Source: Kibdelosporangium sp. MJ126-NF4
Lineage (GTDB): Bacteria; Actinomycetota; Actinomycetes; Mycobacteriales; Pseudonocardiaceae
DNA length: 64,000 bases
Assembly: GCF_000826545.1 (NCBI RefSeq)
Contig: NZ_CDME01000015.1
Span: forward strand, 124,001-188,000
Direction: 5' to 3'
Part shown: in pieces, positions 1-8,864 of the stretch
How positions within the stretch are numbered: the first letter of the stretch is position 1
How the letters are laid out: each line of letters starts with the position of its first letter
Made by a program: the position numbers and the translations under genes
Notes under the pieces: model-generated
What the model was told of the DNA's origin: nothing
Seen by the model: the letters and a program-made list of their open reading frames with translations, nothing else
The model's database searches: none

Positions 1-713
1 CCGGGAAGAGTGGTGAGGTCGGCGGTCATCTGCTTGACGTCGACGCCCTCGGGGGCATGCTGGAAGAGAATGCGCAACGCACTGCGACCAAGCCGGTACG
101 CGCGGGGAAGAACAAAGAGGCCGATACCGATACCGATGACCGGGTCGGCATAGCGCCAGCCGAAAACGAGAGTGACAAGACCGGAGATGAGAACGCCGAT
201 AGATCCGATCATATCGGCCATCACCTCGAGATAAGCACCCCGAACATTGAGGCTCTCCTTCGCACCGGCGCGAAGCATCAGGAAAGCGACGACGTTCATC
301 AGAAGCCCAATAGTGGCAACGATGGTGACCGGAAGCCCGGGAACCTCAGGAGGAGCCCCGAACCGCCCGACGGCCTCGTAGAGCACCCACCCGGCAACAA
401 CGAAAAGCAGGACAGCATTGACAAGCGCGGCCAACACCTCGGAGCGGTACAGCCCAAACGTCCGCCCCTGCCCAGTCGAAGACCGCCGCGCGACCACGAT
501 GGCGACGGCGGCGAGCGTGACCCCGAAGACATCGGTGAAGACATGCGCGGAGTCGGCGAGAAGGGCGAGAGAAGAAGTGGCAAGCCCCACACTGATCTGA
601 AGAACGAAGGTGACAAGCCCCAACCCGACGGCGATCCACAACCGCCGCAGATGCCGACCCCCAGCAGACATCGCCTGCTCAGCCGACACCCCATGCCCAT
701 GTCCGTGACTCAT
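1..713 (-). CDS. Cation diffusion facilitator transporter (3' end outside window)
   Basis: Reading the minus strand from the ATG at 713 gives an uninterrupted frame to the window edge, about 237 residues, so the C-terminus is missing. The N-terminus is His-rich (MSHGHGHG), typical of Zn/Co/Cd exporters of the CDF family. Membrane segments with ADSAHVFTD (the HxxxD metal motif) and, further on, a helix with EVMADMIGS (second acidic motif) are present. CDF proteins exchange divalent metal for protons at the cytoplasmic membrane; the exact metal cannot be read here. The start has a GGAGG-like stretch just upstream on the minus strand (complement of 716-722). It faces away from the tRNA gene at 833. 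Confidence 0.9.
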   Translation of the reverse strand, partial: MSHGHGHGVSAEQAMSAGGRHLRRLWIAVGLGLVTFVLQISVGLATSSLALLADSAHVFTDVFGVTLAAVAIVVARRSSTGQGRTFGLYRSEVLAALVNAVLLFVVAGWVLYEAVGRFGAPPEVPGLPVTIVATIGLLMNVVAFLMLRAGAKESLNVRGAYLEVMADMIGSIGVLISGLVTLVFGWRYADPVIGIGIGLFVLPRAYRLGRSALRILFQHAPEGVDVKQMTADLTTLP

Positions 714-737
714 CACGCCTCCTCACTCACGGTCAAC

Positions 738-765
738 ATATAGCGACATGCGCATGAATACAACC
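738..765 (-). promoter_or_regulatory. Possible metal-responsive promoter/operator of the CDF gene
   Basis: The 25-50 bp upstream of the CDF start contain an AT-rich patch (catata at 737-742) and a perfect 8-bp palindrome ATGCGCAT at 748-755. The position suits a repressor site for a divalent-metal sensor. No sensor gene is visible next to it, so this is inference from position and symmetry only. Confidence 0.3.
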
Positions 766-832
766 CGGGGTGACCCACGCCCCACCGAATACCCCCGTGA
801 CACATACGCTAAGCTTCGGTACGTAAGACCAA

Positions 833-904
833 GCCCCTGTAGCTCAGGGGATAGAGCACCGCCCTCCGGAGGCGGGAGCGCAGGTTCGAATCCTGCCAGG
901 GGCA
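833..904 (+). tRNA. tRNA-Arg (anticodon CCG)
   Basis: A complete 72-nt cloverleaf: acceptor arm GCCCCTG (833-839) pairs with CAGGGGC (897-903), discriminator A at 904. The anticodon stem CCGCC/GGCGG encloses loop CTCCGGA with anticodon CCG. The T arm contains GGTTCGAATCC. CCA is not encoded. It reads CGG arginine codons. tRNA genes of this class are common attachment sites for actinobacterial integrative elements, and integrase debris lies just downstream. Confidence 0.97.
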
Positions 905-916
905 CGGTCAGATAGA

Positions 917-960
917 GGCGGGTTTGCGTGCGGTATGTCCGCAGGTAGACCCGTCTTTCT
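917..960 (+). terminator. Probable tRNA terminator
   Basis: An imperfect 17-bp stem (917-933 with 939-955, loop TATGT, several G-U or mismatched positions) is followed by TTTCT at 956-960. It starts 12 nt after the tRNA discriminator base. Confidence 0.5.
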
Positions 961-1259
961 GCGTTCGTCCGCTCTGATCCTCATGGGCGTGCGGGCTGGC
1001 TGGACAGTGGCCTCGTGACATAGAGCAAGACACAGTAGCCACTCGGACTGAACCCGCTGCTCACTCTCTGGCTGGCCTGATGTCTCGAACGTCCCGATCT
1101 CCGGTGCCGAGTTGAGGATCGTGGCAGCGTGTTGCCCACCTGGACTGTGGGCATGATGAAGTCCTCGAATGCGGGTACGCACGCGCTGAGTAAATTCGTT
1201 GGTACATCAGCCTTTCAGCGCCTCACCGGCGCAGCAGCGGCAATGCGCTAGGCGTTTCA

Positions 1260-1770
1260 GATTGGCCACAACGCGACTTTCGCCCGGGACTCATCCGCCC
1301 TGCTTCACTCCCCGGCAGAACAATCCGATGCCGCAGCGAGCAGCACAGCATCGCTGGGACAGCGATTCCACCGCCTCGTTCAGCCCCTTGACATCCGGAC
1401 CACGCTACACAAACTGCGCCACTACAACGCCACCGAACTCATCCTCGCGGGCACCGATCTGCGCACTGTCGCCGGACGACTGGAGCACTTCGACTGCGGC
1501 ACCACCCTCACGACGTACACGGCCTGGATCGACGGAGCCAACGCAGCCACCTCCGAGTCGCGCTCAGCAGACCGCCACAGACTTGCGCAAAGCCATCACC
1601 AATCGGCAGCACCAACCCGGCGAACGCTTTCCACCCATCAAGACCCTGGCCACCTACTTCAACGTCTCTTCCAGCACCATGCACCGAGCGATCACACAAC
1701 TCGCACAATGGAACCTAGTCACTTCCATCGCCGGACAGCCCACCATCGTCGTGGCAGACCCGCCTCCCCT
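1260..1770 (+). pseudogene. Decayed tyrosine integrase fused to a GntR-like winged helix
   Basis: Two fragments in different frames are recognisable. About 1392-1550 encodes a tyrosine recombinase C-terminus: LHKLRHYNATEL (H-x-x-R box), GTDLRTVAGRLEH, then TYTAW with the presumed nucleophilic tyrosine. From about 1570 a shifted frame gives TDLRKAITNRQHQPGERFPP and a following HTH segment (NVSSSTMHRAITQLAQW), typical of the GntR-type domain fused to some actinobacterial integrases. Stops and frame changes break the catalytic domain, and most of the N-terminal half cannot be found. It lies 355-865 bp from tRNA-Arg(CCG), consistent with an old insertion at that tRNA. It is surely not functional; the family of the element is unknown. 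Confidence 0.75.
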
Positions 1771-1778
1771 CCTTCCCA

Positions 1779-2159
1779 CAACAAGAAAGGGCCTACCGCC
1801 ACTCGTCAGCCCTCCAGAGCAACTGGATCGCCCGCGACACCGACAACGTCATACTCAACAACGGACACACGACCGCCGACCACGAGTCGCCGGACTCAAG
1901 CCTGTCCACAATAGACGTAGTCGGTGAAGTACGGCGCCTGCCTGTCGCGGAAGAACTCCGTGAGGATCACAACACCTGCGGCTCGGTGAACCGCCCGAGT
2001 CGAACGCCCGTTCTGTGGCAGCTCTGGACAGACGTATTCTCGTTGCTCGACAGCGTTCGCCTCCGGCACGACGATGTCCGCCGGTACTACTGGAACAGGG
2101 ACAGCGACCAGGCAACTCGGGGTCGCACTGAGTCGCGCAGTGCGGTGCGCAGCCGCTAA
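1779..2159 (+). pseudogene. Open-frame remnant of unknown protein
   Basis: A stop-free frame without a convincing start runs from about 1779 to TAA at 2157-2159 and encodes ordinary-looking sequence (for example SNWIARDTDNVILNNGHTTA and VVGEVRRLPVAEELREDHN). It is in a different frame from the integrase/GntR fragment directly upstream, so it may be the continuation of that decayed protein or of a neighbouring element gene. I recognise no family. Its stop overlaps tail to tail with the LAL regulator stop at 2156-2158. Confidence 0.4.
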
Positions 2160-5026
2160 CCCTGCGTGGTGCCGCTGGACAGCTGAAGCCCGACGACGGC
2201 TGCTCGGGACGGTACGTCGAGCTTGCGCAGGATGCGGCTGACGTGGGCGTCAATGGTCCTGATGGTGACGTAGAGCTGGTTGGCGATCTCGCGGTTCGTC
2301 ATGCCGGTGGCGAGCAGCGCGGCGACCTCTCGTTCCCGGCGGGAGAGTGCGGCGTAGGGGTCGCGTTCGGCGAGCGATGCGGCACTCGACCGTGGGATCG
2401 CGTTGATGTTGCGATCGACCAGCCGGGCGAGCCGGGTGGATTCACAGCTCTGCGCGATCCTCTTGATCCTGCGTAGTTCCGCGGCCGCGTCGGCATCGGC
2501 GTTGGCGCTGGTGAACGCGCGGGCGGCGACTGCGCGCGCATAGCCCTCCTCGATGGGGAAGCCCGTGTTGCCGAAGCCCTCTGCCGCGGCCAGTGCGAGC
2601 TCAGCGGCGAGTTTGTGGTCGCCGAGGACGGCGTTGAGCCAGGCGCGGGCTCGGTTCGCGTAGCTCAGACCGCCGAGCGCGGAATGCGTCGCTGCCTGCT
2701 CGGCGCCGGCTACCCAGCGCTGGGCCCGGGCGATGTCGCCGGCCGCGAGGGCGGTACGGGTCAGCAGTTCGAAGACTCTCGGCTGGGAGGTGAGTGGCCA
2801 GGCGGGCAGTGTGGGGCCGCCGCTCGCGGCGACGAGCTGGCGGGCGGTTCGCTGCGCGTCGCCGGTCGCCAGGGTGATCTCCGTCAGCACGAAGACCGCC
2901 TTGCGCCCTGCCACCCCGGTCCGCCAACCGGCGGCCGCCACGGCCCGGACGGCGAGTTGGGTGGCGGGCTCGGTCGACCCGTCGATCCAGATGACGGCCT
3001 CCGCCTTCGCCGCCAGTGCCATGGACAGGTGGTCGTCACTGCCGTTGAGCCGGGCGATCTCCTCGGCCTGGCTCGCCACGTCGAGCGCCTGCCGGAGCCG
3101 GCCAGCGAGTTGGTGCGCCTTGCACTCACACAACAACAGGTACGGCAACGTCGACACATGACCTGTCCGCCGGGCGAGCTCGGCGGCCCGGCCTGCCACC
3201 CGCAGTGCCTGGTCGTGCAAGCCGAGGTAGTAGTTGGCCCATGCCAGTTCGCCGAGGTGGACGAGCTGGTCGGTGGCCTGCTCGTCGTCGAGCGAATCGG
3301 CGATGGCCGAGGCCTTCGCGCTCGCCTCCGCGGCGGTCTGCATGTCCCCCGTGGCCGCGGCGGTGATGGCGTGAGCGCTGAGGGCCGCCAGTCGCCTGCC
3401 GGGGCTGGCGTCATCGGAGGTGAGCGTGTTCGCCTGGCGTGCGTAGTCGAGCGCTTCGGTCAGCGCGCCACGTAGGAATGCCCCGGTGGCGAGCGAAACG
3501 TGCAGCGCGGCCTGTTCACGGGGGTGTCCTTGGGAAAGCGCGTGCAGCTCCGTCTGCAGCTGTGCGCGGGCCCGGTCGAAGCGGCCGGCGAGGTGATCGG
3601 CCTCGGCGATGCCGCAGATATAGGGCACCCTGATGTCGTGGCGGTCGGCGGGCACCAGCTTGACCAGGTCCCGCAGCCTGCGGCTGCTCTCGGCCAGCTG
3701 CCCGGACCGGCCCAGGGCATCGGCCAGCCTGCCGAGCAGTCGCATGCGGCGTGGGTCGGTCTCGGCGGATTGCGGCAACAGTCGCTCCGCGTCGCCTAAC
3801 CAGCGGGCAGCCGTTGCCGGTGCCCGCATCACCACCTTTCCGGCCGCTTCTTCGAGGATGGCCACCGCGTCCAGATCGCCGAGGTCCGCGGCCTGCGCGA
3901 CGTGATGGGCGATGCCCACCACGCTGACCCCGCGGCCACGCAACTGCTCGACCGCACGCTTGTGGGCATGCACCAGCCAGGCGCGCTTGGCCTGCGAGTA
4001 CACCGCGCTGCGGACAAGAGGATGCCGGAACCTGTACACCCGGACCGATCCTGTCGGGCGGACCAGGTCCCGCTCGGAGAGCTCGTCGAGCGCGACTCCC
4101 GCGGCCGGGTTGTCCAGCTCTGCCAATGCCGCGGCGTGCAGCACGTCGAACGGATCACCGAGTACCGCGCCTGCCTGCAGCAGGTGCAACCCGTCGGTGG
4201 ACATCGCCGGCAGCTCGGCGACCAACAGCGCAGGCAACGGCAGGTCGACCTTGTCGAGCGACACTCCCCGTTTCGTGCGCTGGTGCGAGATGGCCTCAAG
4301 GTAGAGCGGGTTGCCTCCGCTGGCTTTGTACGTCGCGCGCAGCTCGCGGCTCGACATGGTCGGCACGACGAGTTCAGCGGCTTCGCCGATCGACAGCGGT
4401 GGCAGCTCGATCTCCTCGAGCCATCCGTTCGCTTTGGCGCGGTCGATGCTGTGGGCGAGCAGGCTCGGCAGCTGTATCGGCCGGTAGGCGAGCACGATCA
4501 GCAGGCGCGGATCCGTGGGATGGCGGAGCAGATAGTCGAGGAACTCCGCCGAGCTCTGGTCGACCCAGTGCACGTCGTCGAGCAGCAGCACGATCGGTCG
4601 AGCCGTCGTCAGCCGGCGCAACAGCCTGCGAAGCTCACGGCATCGCCCGACGCGGTCGTTACCAGCCAGCATTGTGACGCCGCCACCGTTGCCATGCCGT
4701 CGCAAGGCAGGCAGCACCGGCATGAGGAGATTCTTGGTTTGCCCGTCGGCCAAGGCGGGGTCGGCGGTCAGCGCGGTCTCGACGGTCTCGTCGAGCGCGT
4801 CGATCAGGACGCCGAACGGCTGGTGCCGTTCGAACTCGGTGGCCCGCCCGAACAGCACAGTCCGGTGCGTGTCCGCGGCGGTGGTCGCCAGGTGGTCGAG
4901 CAGGCGGCTTTTGCCGATGCCTGGCTCGCCGATGACGGTGGCGAAAACTCCACCACCACCGTCCACAACGGACAGTGCATGTCCGAGACGCGAGATTTCC
5001 TCGCGGCGGCCGACGAGCGGTGCCAC
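2156..5026 (-). CDS. LAL-family LuxR-type ATP-dependent transcriptional regulator
   Basis: This 956-residue protein has the standard LAL layout. An N-terminal STAND/AAA ATPase has Walker A GEPGIGKS (residues 33-40) and Walker B IVLLLDD (145-151). A long helical TPR-like middle follows. A C-terminal LuxR/NarL helix-turn-helix (about 892-956) contains LSRREREVAALLATGMTNRE and TIRTIDAHVSRILRKL. Such proteins are large signal-integrating activators. The GTG start at 5026 is preceded by GGAG. It is transcribed away from the RND/ABC block starting at 5293, which makes that block its most likely target; this is inference from the divergent arrangement. The inducing ligand cannot be deduced. Confidence 0.93.
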   Translation of the reverse strand: MAPLVGRREEISRLGHALSVVDGGGGVFATVIGEPGIGKSRLLDHLATTAADTHRTVLFGRATEFERHQPFGVLIDALDETVETALTADPALADGQTKNLLMPVLPALRRHGNGGGVTMLAGNDRVGRCRELRRLLRRLTTARPIVLLLDDVHWVDQSSAEFLDYLLRHPTDPRLLIVLAYRPIQLPSLLAHSIDRAKANGWLEEIELPPLSIGEAAELVVPTMSSRELRATYKASGGNPLYLEAISHQRTKRGVSLDKVDLPLPALLVAELPAMSTDGLHLLQAGAVLGDPFDVLHAAALAELDNPAAGVALDELSERDLVRPTGSVRVYRFRHPLVRSAVYSQAKRAWLVHAHKRAVEQLRGRGVSVVGIAHHVAQAADLGDLDAVAILEEAAGKVVMRAPATAARWLGDAERLLPQSAETDPRRMRLLGRLADALGRSGQLAESSRRLRDLVKLVPADRHDIRVPYICGIAEADHLAGRFDRARAQLQTELHALSQGHPREQAALHVSLATGAFLRGALTEALDYARQANTLTSDDASPGRRLAALSAHAITAAATGDMQTAAEASAKASAIADSLDDEQATDQLVHLGELAWANYYLGLHDQALRVAGRAAELARRTGHVSTLPYLLLCECKAHQLAGRLRQALDVASQAEEIARLNGSDDHLSMALAAKAEAVIWIDGSTEPATQLAVRAVAAAGWRTGVAGRKAVFVLTEITLATGDAQRTARQLVAASGGPTLPAWPLTSQPRVFELLTRTALAAGDIARAQRWVAGAEQAATHSALGGLSYANRARAWLNAVLGDHKLAAELALAAAEGFGNTGFPIEEGYARAVAARAFTSANADADAAAELRRIKRIAQSCESTRLARLVDRNINAIPRSSAASLAERDPYAALSRREREVAALLATGMTNREIANQLYVTIRTIDAHVSRILRKLDVPSRAAVVGLQLSSGTTQG

Positions 5027-5292
5027 GTGAACTCCGATTCCCCAACCCTTGATCGCGCCCGAGATGAGTACTACAGACTACTGCAGAGAAGTCGCATGTA
5101 GGTATAAATACGACATTTTCCAAATCTGCGGCCGCGCCGGGTGAATTAGGTCAAGGATTGTGTCTCGACATTAGATCAACATTTGTTTGATCGAGAATGG
5201 GCAAAAAGGTTGAGTCTGTAGGGCCAATCGGCGTACGGGGAAACCGCGTTTTGAAAATCGCTCGGCCGACGATACACGGGAGGTCTCCACCA
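5027..5292. promoter_or_regulatory. Divergent control region between LAL regulator and RND/ABC block
   Basis: 266 bp with no gene. It is AT-rich by local standards, with a GTATAAATAC patch near 5101-5110 that could serve as a -10 region in either direction. An ATG at 5197 is in frame with the first RND gene but lacks a ribosome site, whereas GGGAGG at 5278-5283 sits 9 nt before ATG 5293. No clear long inverted repeat was seen. Confidence 0.45.
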
Positions 5293-8200
5293 ATGTTGCG
5301 CTGGTTCGTCGGGTCGAGCATAAGGTTGCGGCTTCTGGTACTCCCCATCGCCATTGCGGCGATGTTCTTCGGAGTGTTCCAGCTGCAGAGCACCCAGGTC
5401 GAGGTTCTCCCCGAGTTCACGCCTCCCCGAGTGGAGATCCAGACCGAGGCTCTCGGCCTGTCCGCAGGCGAGGTGGAGCAGCTGATCACGGCCCCGCTGG
5501 AGGCCGACCTGCTCAACCAGGTGGCGTGGATCGACGAGATCCGGTCGGAGTCGGTACCCGGCCTCTCCTCGATCGAGATGATCTTCGAGCCGGGTACCGA
5601 CATCCTGGACGCACGGCAGATGGTGCAGGAGCGGCTGGCACAGGCTGGCGACATGCCCAACGTGTCGAAGCCGCCGGTGATCATGCAGCCGCTGTCCTCG
5701 ACGAGCAGGCTCATGATGGTCGGGCTGTCGGCGAAGGACGTGTCGCTGATCGAGATGTCGGTGCTGGCCCGCTGGAAGGTCAAGCCGCGGCTGCTCGGCG
5801 TGCCCGGTGTCGCCAACGTGGCCATCTTCGGTCAGCGAGAGCGGCAGCTGCAGGTCCATCTCGACCCGGAACGCATGCGCCAGCACGGAGTTCCGGTGAG
5901 TCAGGTCATCAGGACGACCGGAAACGCACTGTGGGTGTCGCCGCTGAGCTTCCTCGAGGCGTCCACCCCCGGCAGCGGCGGGTTCGTGGAGAGTCCCCAG
6001 CAGCGCATGGGAGTTCAGCATGTCCTGCCGATCACCACACCGCAGGCGCTGTCCCAGGTAACACTCGAGGACACGAGCGGCAAGCGGCTGCGGATCTCGG
6101 ACGTCGCCGATGTGGTCGAGAACCACCAGCCGCTGATCGGCGACGCGCTGATCAACGATGAGCCGAGCTTGATGATGGTCGTCGAGAGCTTCCCGGGGTT
6201 CAGCACGGTCGACGTGACCAAAGGCGTCGAGGACGCCCTGCGCGCGTTGCGACCGGGACTGTCCGGAATCACCGTCGACACGACCGTCTACCGGCCGGCG
6301 ACCTTCATCGAGCAGGCGACCGACAACCTCACGCTGGCGTTGCTCATCGGGCTGGTCCTGCTGATCGTGCTGTTCGGCCTGATGTTCTTCGACTGGCGGG
6401 TGGCACTGGTCAGCCTGGTGGCCGTCCCACTGTCGCTGCTGGGGGCCGGGCTGGTGCTGCACTTCATGGGAGCCGGCTTCAACCTCGTGGCACTGGCCGG
6501 CTTCGCCGTAGCCATCGCGGTGGTCGTCGACGACGCCATCGTCGACATCGACAACATCAGGCGACGATTGCGGCAGCGGCGGCAGGAGGGCAGCGAGTTC
6601 TCGGCCACGGTTGAGATCGTCAAGGCGTCGGTCGCGACGCGGGTCCCGCTCGTCTACGCGACGGTGATCCTGCTGCTCGCCGTCGTGCCGTTCCTGTTCT
6701 TCGGTGGGATGACCGGCGCGTTCTTCTCCTCATTCGGCCTGGCCTACGCCGTTGCCCTGCTGGTGTCCATGGTGGTCGCGGTGCTGGTGACGCCTGCCCT
6801 CGCGGTAGTTCTGCTTGGCAGGGCTGAGTTACGCCGCGGGGATCCGCCCGTGGTGCGCTGGCTGCAGCGCGTGCACGGGGCCCTGCTGTCGCGATTCGTC
6901 GCGGGCAAGCGGTCGGTCTACGTGGCGGTGGGCGTCGCCCTGGTGGCCGGGATCGTCGGACTGCCAACACTTCTCGGGACCGGCGCGGCGCTGCCACCGT
7001 TGCAGGACCGCACCCTGGTGGTCAACTGGGAGGCCGTGCCGGGCACCTCCCAGCCGGAGATGAACCGGGTCACCGAGCTCGCCGGGCGGGAGCTGCGCGC
7101 TATTCCCGGAGTTCGCAACGTCGCCGCACACACAGGCCGCGCGGTCACCTCCGACCAGGTCGTCAACATCAACTCCGGCCAGCTGTGGGTGAGTCTTGAC
7201 CCGGACGCGCCGTACGACAACACGGTGAACGCCGTCCGCGACGCGGTCGGCGGATATGCCGGACTGTCCAGTCAGGTGCTGACCTATCCCGAGGCGCGGA
7301 TGAGCGACGTGCGGACCGACGCCGACAACTCGCTCGTCGTCCGCCTCTACGGTCAGAGCCCGGACGTGTTGCGCAGCAAGGCCGAGGAGCTGCAACGGGC
7401 CATCGCCGAGATCGACGGGGTCGGCCAGCCGAGGCTGGACCTCCCTGCTCAGGAACCGACCGTCGAGGTCGAGGTCAACCTGGAGGCCGCGCACGCCCAT
7501 GGCATCAAGCCGGGTGACGTGCGACGGGCCGCGGCCATCTTCCTGTCCGGTGTCGAGGTGGGCAGCCTCTTCGAGGAGCAGAAGGTCTTCGACGTGGTCG
7601 TGTGGGGTTCGCCGCAGACCCGGCACAGCCTGACCAACGTCAAGGAGGTGCTGGTCGACACGCCGAACGGCGCGCGTGTCCCGCTGGGCGAGCTGGCCGA
7701 TGTGCGCGTCCGGCCATACCCGGTGGTCATCAAACGCGACTCGGTCCAGCGCCGGGTGGACATCACCGCCGACGTGCAGGGCCGGGATCTCGGCTCGGTG
7801 GTCCGCGATGTGCAGAGCCGGATCCAGCAGGTCGACTTCCCGGTGGAGCACCACGCCGAGATCCTCGGAAAGTACGCGCAGAAACAGGGCGAGCGGCAAC
7901 AGGCCCTGATCTTCGCCATCGCCGCCCTTGTCGGGATTCTCCTGCTGCTGCAGGCGGCGTTCGCCAGCTGGCGACTGGCCTTCGTGCTCCTGCTGACCCT
8001 GCCGGTCGCGCTGGCGGGCGGAGCGCTGGCGGCCATGTTCGCCGGTGCGGCCACGACGCTCGGCACGCTGGTCGGGTTCCTGGCCGTCCTGGCGATCGCC
8101 GTGCGGCACGGGATCATGCTGTTCACACACTTCCAGCGGCTCCACGAGGACGAGGGCGGGCGATTCGGCACGGAGTCGGTCCTGCGCGGCACCCGTGAGC

Positions 8201-8415
8201 GGCTCACCCCGATCGTGACGTCCAGCCTGGCTGTGGCGCTGGTCGTGCTTCCGTTCGCCGTCATGGGCGGCATCTCCGGACACGAGGTGGTGTTCCCGCT
8301 CGCCATCGTGATCCTGGGCGGCCTGCTCACCTCCACGCTGGTCACCCTGTTCGTACTGCCGGCCCTGTACCTGCGTTTCGCGCCAAAAGGAGAGTCCAAT
8401 GTGGAACAGGCGTAG
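5293..8415 (+). CDS. RND-superfamily efflux permease (CzcA/CusA-like), first of pair
   Basis: A 1040-residue inner-membrane proton-driven exporter of the HME-type RND fold. TM1 is at about 10-28, followed by a large extracytoplasmic loop ([15 protein letters not shown]). TM2-6 are at about 340-510, with the proton-relay helix VVVDDAIVDIDN (about 410-421) and RRRLRQRR after it. A second loop and TM7-12 end near 1035. Length matches the family. In diderms these pumps work as trimers with a periplasmic adaptor and an outer-membrane channel; here only a truncated adaptor-like lipoprotein follows. The ATG at 5293 is preferred for its ribosome site GGGAGG. The 3' end overlaps the lipoprotein gene by 17 nt. 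Substrate unknown. Confidence 0.93.
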   Translation: MLRWFVGSSIRLRLLVLPIAIAAMFFGVFQLQSTQVEVLPEFTPPRVEIQTEALGLSAGEVEQLITAPLEADLLNQVAWIDEIRSESVPGLSSIEMIFEPGTDILDARQMVQERLAQAGDMPNVSKPPVIMQPLSSTSRLMMVGLSAKDVSLIEMSVLARWKVKPRLLGVPGVANVAIFGQRERQLQVHLDPERMRQHGVPVSQVIRTTGNALWVSPLSFLEASTPGSGGFVESPQQRMGVQHVLPITTPQALSQVTLEDTSGKRLRISDVADVVENHQPLIGDALINDEPSLMMVVESFPGFSTVDVTKGVEDALRALRPGLSGITVDTTVYRPATFIEQATDNLTLALLIGLVLLIVLFGLMFFDWRVALVSLVAVPLSLLGAGLVLHFMGAGFNLVALAGFAVAIAVVVDDAIVDIDNIRRRLRQRRQEGSEFSATVEIVKASVATRVPLVYATVILLLAVVPFLFFGGMTGAFFSSFGLAYAVALLVSMVVAVLVTPALAVVLLGRAELRRGDPPVVRWLQRVHGALLSRFVAGKRSVYVAVGVALVAGIVGLPTLLGTGAALPPLQDRTLVVNWEAVPGTSQPEMNRVTELAGRELRAIPGVRNVAAHTGRAVTSDQVVNINSGQLWVSLDPDAPYDNTVNAVRDAVGGYAGLSSQVLTYPEARMSDVRTDADNSLVVRLYGQSPDVLRSKAEELQRAIAEIDGVGQPRLDLPAQEPTVEVEVNLEAAHAHGIKPGDVRRAAAIFLSGVEVGSLFEEQKVFDVVVWGSPQTRHSLTNVKEVLVDTPNGARVPLGELADVRVRPYPVVIKRDSVQRRVDITADVQGRDLGSVVRDVQSRIQQVDFPVEHHAEILGKYAQKQGERQQALIFAIAALVGILLLLQAAFASWRLAFVLLLTLPVALAGGALAAMFAGAATTLGTLVGFLAVLAIAVRHGIMLFTHFQRLHEDEGGRFGTESVLRGTRERLTPIVTSSLAVALVVLPFAVMGGISGHEVVFPLAIVILGGLLTSTLVTLFVLPALYLRFAPKGESNVEQA

Positions 8416-8845
8416 CCGGACGGCCGCCGCGCTCGTTCTGGTTGCCGGTCTCGGACTGGCCGGCTGTGGCCAGTCGGCGGGATCGGGAACGAGCGGGGAG
8501 AAGCCAGCGAAGGTGGAGAAACCGGCCGGGGCACAGACAGCCACGGTGACATTGACCGAGCTGGCGGTGAAACGTCTGGACATCAAGACCGTCGCCGTTC
8601 GCGACGAACCCCTCGCCGGGCAGCAGCGGAAAGTGATTCCCTATTCCGCTGTTCTCTACGATCCCCAAGGCCAGGCCTGGGCCTTCACCAACCCGCAGCC
8701 GCTGACCTATGTCCGGCAACGCATTTCCGTTGATCAGATATCCGGGGACATGGCCGTCCTGATCGACGGCCCTGGGTCGGGAACAACTGTCGTCACGGTG
8801 GGCGCCGCCGAGCTTTACGGTGCCGAGCTCGGTGTCGGAAAATAA
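8399..8845 (+). CDS. Lipoprotein resembling the C-terminal part of an RND adaptor (MFP)
   Basis: 148 residues with a lipobox (GLGLAGC, Cys at about 23) after a short basic/hydrophobic leader, so it is predicted to be lipid-anchored outside the membrane. After a low-complexity linker comes a region like the membrane-proximal and beta-barrel end of HlyD/CusB-type adaptors: LAVKRLDIKTVAV, then PYSAVLYDPQGQAWAF and a final VVTVGAAELYGAELG. The alpha-hairpin and lipoyl domains of full-length adaptors (350-400 residues) are absent. It lies between two RND genes, overlaps the first by 17 nt and precedes the second by 19 nt, so the three products probably form one machine. The adaptor role is inferred from similarity and context. 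Confidence 0.8.
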   Translation: MWNRRSRTAAALVLVAGLGLAGCGQSAGSGTSGEKPAKVEKPAGAQTATVTLTELAVKRLDIKTVAVRDEPLAGQQRKVIPYSAVLYDPQGQAWAFTNPQPLTYVRQRISVDQISGDMAVLIDGPGSGTTVVTVGAAELYGAELGVGK

Positions 8846-8864
8846 CTGATTAGGGGCCTGCGTC

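Noticed and set aside
833..904. Second attachment copy of the tRNA 3' end within the window
   Set aside because: No repeat of the T-arm/acceptor sequence was noticed elsewhere, so no element boundary is claimed.
844..1182. 112-codon minus-strand frame over the tRNA region
   Set aside because: It reads through the complement of tRNA-Arg; its C-terminal end is simply the antisense tRNA.
3902..5101. 399-codon plus-strand frame
   Set aside because: Antisense shadow of the LAL regulator; Arg/Gln/Val-rich composition and no family resemblance.
5197..5292. Upstream ATG extension of the first RND gene
   Set aside because: The 32 extra residues are not RND-like and the ribosome site GGGAGG serves ATG 5293.
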